Source of the DNA: UBA8514 sp034933685
GTDB taxonomy: Bacteria > Bacillota > Clostridia > Lachnospirales > Anaerotignaceae
Direction: 5' to 3'
Assembly (NCBI GenBank): GCA_034933685.1
Contig: JAYFNB010000018.1
Span: 1 to 64,000, forward strand
DNA: 64,000 nt
In this document: piece after piece, positions 8,440 through 16,231 of the stretch
How positions within the stretch are numbered: position 1 is the first letter of the stretch
How the letters are laid out: each line of letters begins with the position of its first letter
Translations under genes and position numbers: made by a program
Notes under the pieces: model-generated
What the model was told of the DNA's origin: nothing
Databases searched by the model: none
The model's input: only the letters and a program-made list of their open reading frames with translations

Positions 8440-8946
8440 TTATCTGAAAAATGAAACCTGGCAAGTTGGTTTTCCCTGTGCAATAGTATCGCCTAAGTGG
8501 AAGTTTAAGCCCATACCCTTTGCAATGCCACGGTCTCCATCCATTGCCATGTCGCATAATTTTGCACAGGTATCATCATCTAAACCAAGGTCTTGCCATG
8601 CTTTTAATAATGGACAGTGATGAAATTCCATATCAAGTCTTTCAGGAGTAACTGTTTTAAAATCAATTTCAAAACATGCACGTGTTGTCTCGCTTAAGAA
8701 TACATCAGCTAGTTCACCGCAATCAGTTGGCACTGCCTTACATTTGCACTTGAATGACTGGCCATCACGAAGACCTGTTTTTGATATCCCTGTTCTCGCA
8801 AATTTTTCACCGTCTTCTTCATGACCTGCTTCTTTTGCTGCAAGGTATGTAAGTGCCATCCATGTTGCACGGTGACCAATTGCACCTCTTTGAATGTTTG
8901 CTTTTTCGTTGTCTGCTACGTGTGGTTTGTTATCAATGTTTGACAT
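8440..8946 (-). CDS. L-2-amino-thiazoline-4-carboxylic acid hydrolase family protein
   Basis: This is a 168-residue soluble protein. Its C-terminal half carries the pattern typical of the ATC hydrolase family: HHCPLLKAW, then a Cys-containing helix (CAKLCDMAMDGDRGIAK), then a final FHLGDTIAQGKPTCQVSF strand. Studied members open the thiazoline ring during conversion of ATC to cysteine, but most family members are untested. The N-terminus has a conserved RGAIGHRA helix. The ribosome binding site AAGGAGG is clear. It is the last gene of the run after cysteine desulfidase and a transporter, which supports a cysteine-related role. Confidence 0.7.
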   Translation of the reverse strand: MSNIDNKPHVADNEKANIQRGAIGHRATWMALTYLAAKEAGHEEDGEKFARTGISKTGLRDGQSFKCKCKAVPTDCGELADVFLSETTRACFEIDFKTVTPERLDMEFHHCPLLKAWQDLGLDDDTCAKLCDMAMDGDRGIAKGMGLNFHLGDTIAQGKPTCQVSFFR

Positions 8947-9057
8947 AGTGATTTCCTCCTTAAAATTAGTAATAGTATAGTTATATTTGTATAGTACTTA
9001 TTGCACTACTATAGCCTTTAAAAACTTAAATTGTATTTCTAAATTTCATTTATTTTT

Positions 9058-10356
9058 TTATGAAAAGAAAATACTCATTACCAAGCCTGCAATTATAACG
9101 GAGCCAGATGTAGCGCTTATAAATCCTGCAACAAGTGTTTTTGGTAGCATATGGTTTTCAAGTAATTCATATTCTTCATCTGTTTCAGCAATAACTTTTG
9201 CTGCTTCAACACTAAGTGTATAGCTAGCTGGGAAGCCACCGGCAAGTGTTCCTAACCCAAGAGCAAAAGACATTGGTGCACTTAAACCAAGCTTTTTACC
9301 TACAGGAATTGAGAATAAAGCAACACCTGCAACAGAGAGAACAATTAATATTGCGAAATCCTTTATAAGCTGAACTAAAACTTCTGGTGTTACGGCACTT
9401 AAATTTGAGAATACATACATCATAATAAGTGTGTATACCAAGCCCATAGACCTTGCACGGAGAAGGGCTTTGCTTTCAATAAATCCAAATGCTTGTGCAA
9501 ATACGCCAAGAATTAATGCCCAAACGAATTTTGAAACCTTGCCTGCTGTTAATAATTCCAGGTAACCAGAAATAACTACAATAACAACTATCAATAATAT
9601 ATAAGTAAAGTCACTTTTATATTTTTCAGGAATTTGTGGGAAAATGTGTTTAGTATCAAATTTTGATGAAGAAACACTCTCTGTTTTTTCAAGCTTTAAT
9701 GTTCCAGCACGATACTGGGATATAATTGATCTTCCTTCTTTTTTAAGACATATGCTTGTAAGTGGATATCCAGCAAATCCCTGCATTACATATACAGCCA
9801 TGGCAAGTATAAATAAGTGCTGGTTTTCTCCTGCACAATTTTGCATCATAAGTGCTGCAACTAAACCACCTGTAAGCGGAGGTGCCGCTATTGCTGCTGT
9901 TTCCATACCAAGTATTAAAGACCCAATTGTTAATATTGCTGCCAGTATACCAAGCATACCAGCAATGGTAATGATACAAGTTTTCCACTGTGCAACAAGT
10001 TCTTGAATATCAAGCATTGTGCCAAGGTGTACAACCATCATCATTACAAGGAATCCAGGCAAGTTTGTTGCTACACCTGCAAGTTGAAGAATGTCTTTTG
10101 GGAAATAAGTCCAGAAGCCTATAACAAAAATTACTGCACTAATAAACATAGATGGTACAAAAGCTTTTGTTTTGGTAGATATAACCTCGCCAATTACAAG
10201 AACCATAAGCATTGTTAAAAACGCTGTCTGTGTGTTCATTGTTTCTTGACCTGTTGCAATTTTGTAAACTCCGAAGTACCCAATTGTAATAACCATTGCT
10301 GCAATTAACAGGTAGCCAATTAGTTTATTGCCACTTTTTTTATCTGTAGTTTCCAT
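9058..10356 (-). CDS. Putative 11-12 TM transporter in the cysteine operon
   Basis: This 432-residue protein is almost entirely hydrophobic, with about eleven transmembrane segments. It has a Gly-rich re-entrant-like block near the middle (PPLTGGLVAALMMQ) and another near the end (GLGTLAGGFPASYTL). That duplicated architecture recalls the GltS and related Na+-coupled carboxylate carriers, but I cannot assign a family firmly. It lies between cysteine desulfidase and the ATC-hydrolase-family gene, all in one direction with gaps of 119 and 111 bp. Cysteine, cystine or a thiazoline compound would be a sensible substrate. AAGGAG precedes the ATG. Confidence 0.55.
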   Translation of the reverse strand: METTDKKSGNKLIGYLLIAAMVITIGYFGVYKIATGQETMNTQTAFLTMLMVLVIGEVISTKTKAFVPSMFISAVIFVIGFWTYFPKDILQLAGVATNLPGFLVMMMVVHLGTMLDIQELVAQWKTCIITIAGMLGILAAILTIGSLILGMETAAIAAPPLTGGLVAALMMQNCAGENQHLFILAMAVYVMQGFAGYPLTSICLKKEGRSIISQYRAGTLKLEKTESVSSSKFDTKHIFPQIPEKYKSDFTYILLIVVIVVISGYLELLTAGKVSKFVWALILGVFAQAFGFIESKALLRARSMGLVYTLIMMYVFSNLSAVTPEVLVQLIKDFAILIVLSVAGVALFSIPVGKKLGLSAPMSFALGLGTLAGGFPASYTLSVEAAKVIAETDEEYELLENHMLPKTLVAGFISATSGSVIIAGLVMSIFFS

Positions 10357-10475
10357 AAATTCACTCCTTCTAAATTTGTTTTACCCCTAGTGAAAGAATT
10401 TTAGCTATCCTCCTTTTCTTATGAATTTTTATGTATACTAAAGATGGATGTAATAATAACTTCGTTGTTATAGGT

Positions 10476-11750
10476 TTACTTAGCCATCATTATATTTATA
10501 ACATTCATATCCACTGCCTTCATTCCTTCTTGAGAAAGCCTTGCAACGTTAGAAATTGTTTTTTCAATACTTTCACTTACAATGCCATCAGTTTTTGAAG
10601 CAATGCTTCCATAAAGAGCAAGTCGTGCTGCCATAACAGCTTCACCAGAGCATGTACTAAGTTTCATTGCACATCCGTCTTTAGCCCCGTCACACATCAT
10701 TCCTGTAAGGTTAGAAAACATTGTTTGCATTGCACCTTCAATTTGTTTTACATTACCGCCAAGCAGCCAAGTAATTGCTGCTGAGGATGCAGCACCAGAA
10801 AGAGTTGCACCACAAATTGGTGAAAGCCTACCAACTTTAAATTTTTGTCTGAAGGTTATTACGATGCTCATAAACATTGCCCTTAGTGTTTTTTCGCTAT
10901 CAATATTTAAATACTGTGCTGTAGCAACTACAGGCAAGGTTGCTTGGAAGCCTTGATTTCCACTGCCAAGTACTGTCATTGCAGAGTATGGACCACCACC
11001 CATTCTACAGTCGCTTGCGGCAGTAACAACCATTTTTACATAATAGAATAAATCCTTTGGCAATATGCCTTTATCCATCATGGTTTTAATGTTTTTACCT
11101 ATATTCATACCATAGTCACCATTTAAACCTGCATTGGAGGCTATTAAATTCATTTCTTTTGCCTCGTTTAAAAAATTAATTTTTTCTATATCAATATTTT
11201 CAGCAAGTTCTACAAGCTGTGCCACTGTATATTGTGTTATATCAAAATCATCTTCATCATCTTTATTTATATTATCTGTAAGGGTGTTTAAAACAATTTC
11301 ATCGTTTTTAATAACCTTTACAAGGTTATCGTGTCTATCCACTGTAAGAGTGGTTACAGTTTCTGTTTCATTTGATGCTGTAACTTCTATGTAAAATTCA
11401 GAACTTGAAATTGCTTCAATTTCAACAAAATTCTCTTCAATAAGTGCATATGCTTCTTTAACTAGGTTGTCATTTACACCTGCAAATATTTCCATTGTGC
11501 TGTTTGGCTTTGTAAGCAAATATCCTAATGTTGCGGCAAGTGGAATACCTGCCTCAGTTGTATTTGGAATTTTAACGCAGTATGCATTTTTAAAAATATT
11601 AGAACTAATCCTAAGTTTTAACTTTTTTGCAGGCTGCGCTAAGTATGTACATGTGTTGGAAACAGCAAGGCCTATTGCAACAGGCTCAGTGCAGCCCATA
11701 CTAGGTTTCATTTCTGCTTTAATCATTTTTATAATTTTATCTGTATCCAT
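10476..11750 (-). CDS. cdsB: L-cysteine desulfidase (CdsB/CyuA, UPF0597 family)
   Basis: This is a 424-residue cytoplasmic enzyme of the CyuA/YhaM family, oxygen-sensitive iron-sulfur proteins that split L-cysteine into pyruvate, sulfide and ammonia. The family cysteines are visible in PSMGCTEPVAIG (Cys20), in LSPICGATLSG and in MMCDGAKDGCAMKLST near the C-terminus. These are the likely cluster ligands and active-site residues. GAGGAGG precedes the ATG. A sigma-54 promoter lies 100 bp upstream, and the CdsR-like activator is the next gene upstream on the same strand. This matches what I recall of the cdsB-cdsR arrangement in Clostridioides difficile. Confidence 0.85.
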   Translation of the reverse strand: MDTDKIIKMIKAEMKPSMGCTEPVAIGLAVSNTCTYLAQPAKKLKLRISSNIFKNAYCVKIPNTTEAGIPLAATLGYLLTKPNSTMEIFAGVNDNLVKEAYALIEENFVEIEAISSSEFYIEVTASNETETVTTLTVDRHDNLVKVIKNDEIVLNTLTDNINKDDEDDFDITQYTVAQLVELAENIDIEKINFLNEAKEMNLIASNAGLNGDYGMNIGKNIKTMMDKGILPKDLFYYVKMVVTAASDCRMGGGPYSAMTVLGSGNQGFQATLPVVATAQYLNIDSEKTLRAMFMSIVITFRQKFKVGRLSPICGATLSGAASSAAITWLLGGNVKQIEGAMQTMFSNLTGMMCDGAKDGCAMKLSTCSGEAVMAARLALYGSIASKTDGIVSESIEKTISNVARLSQEGMKAVDMNVINIMMAK

Positions 11751-11849
11751 AGTTTAGGTTCCTCCTCAAACGTCTTTGTTCGGTTTTAAATTAATAGTAG
11801 CTTAGTTTTAAACTGTAAATTTCAACTTTGTTTTTACACTTATATATAA

Positions 11850-11865
11850 AGCAAGAACCGTGCCA
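11850..11865 (-). promoter_or_regulatory. Sigma-54 (-24/-12) promoter of the cysteine operon
   Basis: Read on the minus strand, TGGCACG-GTTC-TTGCT matches the sigma-54 consensus TGGCACG-N4-TTGCW at every defined base. Transcription should start about 12 bases past the GC element, leaving a leader of roughly 85-90 bases before cdsB. Confidence 0.9.
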
Positions 11866-11910
11866 AATATGGAGTGCTTATTTTTCTATGTTTTAAGAGA
11901 TAAAATAGCA

Positions 11911-11940
11911 AAACTCATTCTCAAAATTGAGAATGAGTTT
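11911..11940. promoter_or_regulatory. Upstream activator palindrome 1, also terminator-like
   Basis: The core ATTCTCAAAATTGAGAAT lies at 11917-11934 inside longer arms of 14 bases each (11911-11924 and 11927-11940). The centre is about 60 bp upstream of the -24 element. With T-runs of four to five on both sides, the same hairpin could also end the cdsR transcript. Confidence 0.8.
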
Positions 11941-11985
11941 TTAGCGTTTTAAGAATTATGCTTATGCAAGCCTTAGTTCATTGGA

Positions 11986-12003
11986 ATTCTCAAAATTGAG
12001 AAT
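11986..12003. promoter_or_regulatory. Upstream activator palindrome 2
   Basis: An exact second copy of the 18-base core ATTCTCAAAATTGAGAAT lies 69 bp centre-to-centre from the first. Paired palindromes 60-130 bp upstream of a sigma-54 promoter are the expected binding sites of the enhancer protein, here most likely the adjacent CdsR-like gene product. Confidence 0.8.
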
Positions 12004-12070
12004 AGTTTATCATAAATGATAATAATGTTTTGGAAAAGCTGGCTTAACATAATTTTCGTAACAAAGCTGG

Positions 12071-13507
12071 TTATAACAAATTATAAGTTGACAACTTTCT
12101 GTATAAAGTAGCACGACTTATACCAAGTTGTGATGCCAATTTGTCTTTTTTCTCCAGAGTGTCAGCTTTTTTTATTAAATTCTCCAAAACCATTCTCTCG
12201 TAACGGCTCATGATTTCAGCTAAACTACGGTCTTTTGTATTTGTGCTGTTGCTTACAAGGAGGTTAGTTGGCAAGTCTGAAACACTTATAACATCAGAGT
12301 CTACAACGTTTATTAAATATTCAATAACATTTTTAAGTTCTCTTACATTGCCAGGCCAATTGTACGCAGATAAAATTTTTTCCGCATCACAGGTAATTCC
12401 ATGCACATTTTTATTTAGCTGGGCATTGTATTCCCGAATGAAATGACGCACTAAAATTGGAATGTCTTTTCTACGTTCACGAAGTGGAGGAATATTTATT
12501 GGTATAACATTAAGTCTGTAATACAAATCACTGCGGAATTTATTTTCATCAATCATTTTTAAAAGGTCTCGGTTTGTTGCACAAATAACTCTTACATCAA
12601 CAGGTATAGGTTTTTTACCTCCAATTCGTTCTACCACTTGCTCCTGCAATACACGTAAAAGTTTGGTTTGTATATGCAAAGGCATTTCTCCTATTTCATC
12701 CAAAAATAGGGTGCTTTTGTTTGCAAGTTCGAACTTACCAATGTGTCCGCCTTTTTTTGCACCTGTAAAAGAGCCTTCCTCATAGCCAAATAACTCACTT
12801 TCAACAAGGTGTTCTGGTATTGCACCGCAGTTAAGAGAAATCATGAGTCTATCGTTTCTGTCACTTTGGGCATGAATAAGCTTTGCAATAACTTCTTTAC
12901 CAGTTCCACTTTCACCTGTAAGAAGTATTGTAGAATTGGAATGGCTAATTTTTTTAACCATGTTAAGCATTTCAATGGTTTTTTCATCTTCGCCTAAAAA
13001 GCGACGTGTTTTGGTTGCGTTTTTTTCAATATTAATTACTTCTCTAAGTTGGTATTCCAAGTTTAAGCTTACTCGATGGGTCATTATTTTGCTTTCAATA
13101 AGTTCACTCATATACTTCAAAAATTCTTCCAGTTTTTCGTGATTTCTTATTAAACGCTCACGTGTTTTTTCATTAAACGCAATTATTCCAATAACACCAA
13201 TTACTTTACCTTCTAAAAAAATAGGATAACCTAAATTAGCAAGTTCTTTACACTGATTCTTTTTTTCACATGTATTGCACATAAGTTCCTCACGAACATT
13301 ACGTATAATACCAGGTTTTTGTGTTTCGATTATTTTTTGAAAAAATGAATCATGTGATATCATTTGCCCAAGTTTATTAAGATGTTCACCTGTACCGCCA
13401 ATTCTAATTAGTTCATTATCAATAATGGTTACTTCTGTTTCCAGAATTGATGATACAGCTTTAACATATGCCTGAATAAAACTTTGTATTTGCATTAACT
13501 CTGTCAT
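12071..13507 (-). CDS. cdsR: Sigma-54 dependent activator, CdsR-like
   Basis: This is a 478-residue enhancer-binding protein. Residues 1-150 form a GAF/PAS-like sensor with three clustered cysteines (Cys77, Cys80, Cys86 in CNTCEKKNQC). The AAA+ domain carries Walker A GESGTGKE (198-205), the sigma-54 contact loop GSFTGA (245-250) and Walker B TLFLDE. The C-terminus is a Fis-type helix-turn-helix ending LGISRATLYRKL. It lies directly upstream of a cysteine desulfidase operon with a sigma-54 promoter, so it is probably the cysteine-responsive activator of that operon. The cysteine cluster might sense thiols or bind a metal; that is inference. Confidence 0.85.
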   Translation of the reverse strand: MTELMQIQSFIQAYVKAVSSILETEVTIIDNELIRIGGTGEHLNKLGQMISHDSFFQKIIETQKPGIIRNVREELMCNTCEKKNQCKELANLGYPIFLEGKVIGVIGIIAFNEKTRERLIRNHEKLEEFLKYMSELIESKIMTHRVSLNLEYQLREVINIEKNATKTRRFLGEDEKTIEMLNMVKKISHSNSTILLTGESGTGKEVIAKLIHAQSDRNDRLMISLNCGAIPEHLVESELFGYEEGSFTGAKKGGHIGKFELANKSTLFLDEIGEMPLHIQTKLLRVLQEQVVERIGGKKPIPVDVRVICATNRDLLKMIDENKFRSDLYYRLNVIPINIPPLRERRKDIPILVRHFIREYNAQLNKNVHGITCDAEKILSAYNWPGNVRELKNVIEYLINVVDSDVISVSDLPTNLLVSNSTNTKDRSLAEIMSRYERMVLENLIKKADTLEKKDKLASQLGISRATLYRKLSTYNLL

Positions 13508-14050
13508 TTCTATGCCCTCTCTAAAAAATCTAATAATCTATCAATTTCTGTAGTATAACATACTTATTTTTTTCTTTCAATTTTAATAATTATATGAGAA
13601 AAACAAAAATACATTTTTCACTAAATTAAAATTTGTGTTACAAAGAATAATTTGGATTAAATTATAAAATTACAAACATTTCACAATATATTGTTGATAA
13701 TTGAACAAATATCTTTTGGATGATATACTTGAATTTAGAAAATTAATTAAAAAGATAAAATTTGAGTGATAAAATTTGATTTTAATTAAAATAATATCTT
13801 TTGTTTAATTTTGTGGAATTTTAGCAGTTTAAATGCTATAATCGGAAATGCATTTCTCAATTGTTGTTGGGATAAATTGGTATGCAATGAAAGGGATATG
13901 AATTGAATTTTTACGAAAGGGGTCTATATTAGGTGCAAAAACAAGATTAAATGATGACACAACTAGTTATGAAGAATAAATTGTCAGAAAAGTTCTAACA
14001 CGTTACGAAGCGAAAAGAAAAGGAATAGTAAAATTTAGGAGGAATGCATT
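13508..14050. other. 543-bp AT-rich intergenic region
   Basis: This divergent gap separates cdsR from a chemoreceptor gene. It contains a TATAAT at 13837-13842 without a convincing -35. I see no riboswitch, no conserved small reading frame and no SigD-type promoter. Confidence 0.5.
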
Positions 14051-16105
14051 ATGAAATCGTTAAGAGCAAAGCTGGTACTTATTTTCACAGGAGTAATACT
14101 CTTTTTAACGACAGGAATTGGCGTTGTGTCGATTCAATTAGTAAGCAAAAACATAGAACAAAGTACACGCAGTGAATTACAAGAAATAGCTGAGTCAAAT
14201 GCAAAGTATATTAAAGCTAGGAGAGATGCAGAATTAAAATATGTAGATGGAATGGCGCAAAATCCAATCATAATAGATAAACTAATATCAATGGATAAAA
14301 AAATTGCGTTTTTTGAGGCAGAGGCAGAAAAAAATGGGTATTTGGCTTTTGCTTTCGCCGATAAAAATGGCGATAGTACGGTATTTAACGCAAAAAAAGA
14401 AAAGACTAACATAGCCAGCAGAGAGTATTTTCAAACGGCTATGCAAGGTAAAACTGCAACTTCAGATTTGCTTATAAGCAGTGCAACAGGTCAGCTTGTG
14501 CTTATATATGCAGCGCCAGTTTATGATAATGGCAAAGTAATTGGTGTATTATATGGCAGAAGAGACGGACAGGCGTTATCTAATATAATAAAAGAAGTTA
14601 CATATGGAGAAACTGGTTATGGATATATAGTAAACAAGGAGGGCATTGTTGTTGGGCATAAAGACGTTGAACTGGTTTTAAATCAATTTAATTTGGCAAA
14701 AGCCGGAGAAGGAAGTCCTGAGTATGTAAATCTATCTAATTTGATTAATAGTGAAGTTTTACGCGGACAGGCTGGATGCGGAGAATACCAGTTTGAGAGC
14801 ACATCTAATTTGGTTGGATTTGCACCAATAGAAAATAGTCCGTGGATTATAGTAATTAATTCTGATGAGAAAGAAGCTTTATCTGAAGTAGGTGTTCTTA
14901 GAAACCTTCTTTTAATACTTTGTGCAGCAGCTCTTGCAATAGGTGCAGTTATTACTTATTTTGTAAGTGGAAGTATTTCTAAACCTATTAAAAATATAAC
15001 AGTAGCAGCAAAGCAAATTGCTGATGGATATTTTGATGTAGAACTTTCTGTAAATTCTAAAGACGAAGTAGGCCAACTGGCCCAAGCGTTTAATTTAACA
15101 ATTAATCAGTTAGTTAACTACCAAGGTTATATTGATGAAATATCTGAGTCTTTACTTCTTATTTCAGAAGGTAATTTAATGGTTAAACTGGAAAGAGATT
15201 ATGTTGGGCAATTTCAAAAAATTAAAGATAATATGGAAGCTTTCTTAAAGAATATAAATGGCACGTTGGTTCAAATAGATGAGGCGGCAGAGCAAGTGTC
15301 TAGTGGAGCAGACCAAGTGGCCAGTGGAGCGCAGGCACTTTCACAAGGAGCAACACAACAAGCAAGTTCAATAGAAGAATTGTCTGCGGCTATTTCTGAA
15401 ATTACAGAGCAAATTAAGCAAAATGCACAAAATGCTAAGTTGGCAAACGAAAGTGCTGAATCAGCAGGAAAAGAAATACATAGTAGCAATAAGCAGATGA
15501 AAAGTATGGTTAGTGCTATGAATAACATTGCCTCTAAGTCCTCTGAAATTTCCAAGATTATTAAAGTGATTGAAGATATTGCATTCCAAACAAATATTTT
15601 GGCATTAAATGCCGCGGTTGAAGCTGCAAGGGCAGGAACTGCTGGTAAAGGCTTTGCAGTGGTTGCAGACGAGGTAAGAAACCTTGCAAGTAAGTCTGCT
15701 GAAGCTGCAAAGAATACAAGTGAATTAATTGAAGAAACCATTGTTGCTGTGCAAAACGGTTCTAAAATTTTAAATGAAACGGCGGATTATTTGGATAAGA
15801 GTGCAAAGGTAACTAGTGAAGCAGTGGTATTAATTGATAAAATTACACTGGCTTCAGAACAACAAGTGCAATCAGCTAATGAAGTTAATATGAGTGTTGA
15901 GCAAATTGCAGCGGTTGTTCAAACCAACAGTGCTACTGCAGAAGAAAGCGCAGCAGCAAGTGAAGAATTATCTGGACAAGCTGAAATGCTTAAGGAGTTA
16001 ATTGATAATTTTAAATTAAGAGAAGATAAATGCGACAACCTAGGAGTATCAACCAACTTCTTAGCAGTGGAAGAAAATCAAGTTGAAAGATACAATAAGT
16101 ATTAA
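14051..16105 (+). CDS. Methyl-accepting chemotaxis protein
   Basis: This is a 684-residue transmembrane chemoreceptor. An N-terminal helix (about 7-29) and a second one (about 283-305) flank an extracellular sensor of the double Cache type, with the YGETGYGYIVNKEG strand pattern. A HAMP domain (about 305-357) and the long cytoplasmic coiled coil follow. The CheA/CheW-binding tip IAFQTNILALNAAVEAARAG is intact. Several Gln/Glu pairs in the coil are candidate methylation sites. AGGAGG precedes the ATG. No che genes lie nearby, so it feeds a pathway encoded elsewhere. The ligand is unknown; Cache receptors often bind amino acids or organic acids. Confidence 0.93.
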   Translation: MKSLRAKLVLIFTGVILFLTTGIGVVSIQLVSKNIEQSTRSELQEIAESNAKYIKARRDAELKYVDGMAQNPIIIDKLISMDKKIAFFEAEAEKNGYLAFAFADKNGDSTVFNAKKEKTNIASREYFQTAMQGKTATSDLLISSATGQLVLIYAAPVYDNGKVIGVLYGRRDGQALSNIIKEVTYGETGYGYIVNKEGIVVGHKDVELVLNQFNLAKAGEGSPEYVNLSNLINSEVLRGQAGCGEYQFESTSNLVGFAPIENSPWIIVINSDEKEALSEVGVLRNLLLILCAAALAIGAVITYFVSGSISKPIKNITVAAKQIADGYFDVELSVNSKDEVGQLAQAFNLTINQLVNYQGYIDEISESLLLISEGNLMVKLERDYVGQFQKIKDNMEAFLKNINGTLVQIDEAAEQVSSGADQVASGAQALSQGATQQASSIEELSAAISEITEQIKQNAQNAKLANESAESAGKEIHSSNKQMKSMVSAMNNIASKSSEISKIIKVIEDIAFQTNILALNAAVEAARAGTAGKGFAVVADEVRNLASKSAEAAKNTSELIEETIVAVQNGSKILNETADYLDKSAKVTSEAVVLIDKITLASEQQVQSANEVNMSVEQIAAVVQTNSATAEESAAASEELSGQAEMLKELIDNFKLREDKCDNLGVSTNFLAVEENQVERYNKY

Positions 16106-16125
16106 AGATAAGTATCTAAACATAA

Positions 16126-16167
16126 AAAACAGGTATTATGGTGGTTATCATAATGCCTGTTTTTTTA
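16126..16167. terminator. Bidirectional terminator
   Basis: The hairpin AAACAGGTATTATG / CATAATGCCTGTTT has A and T runs on its two sides. It separates the convergent chemoreceptor and YyaL-type genes. Confidence 0.85.
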
Positions 16168-16231
16168 ACACTTTTTATTTATATATACTGTTTAGTTATT
16201 TTTCACAGGAATGCTTTCTATACCATGTAAA

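Noticed and set aside
13850..14050. Cyclic di-GMP riboswitch upstream of the first chemoreceptor
   Set aside because: I could not find the conserved GEMM core; the gap shows only AT-rich DNA and a lone -10 box.
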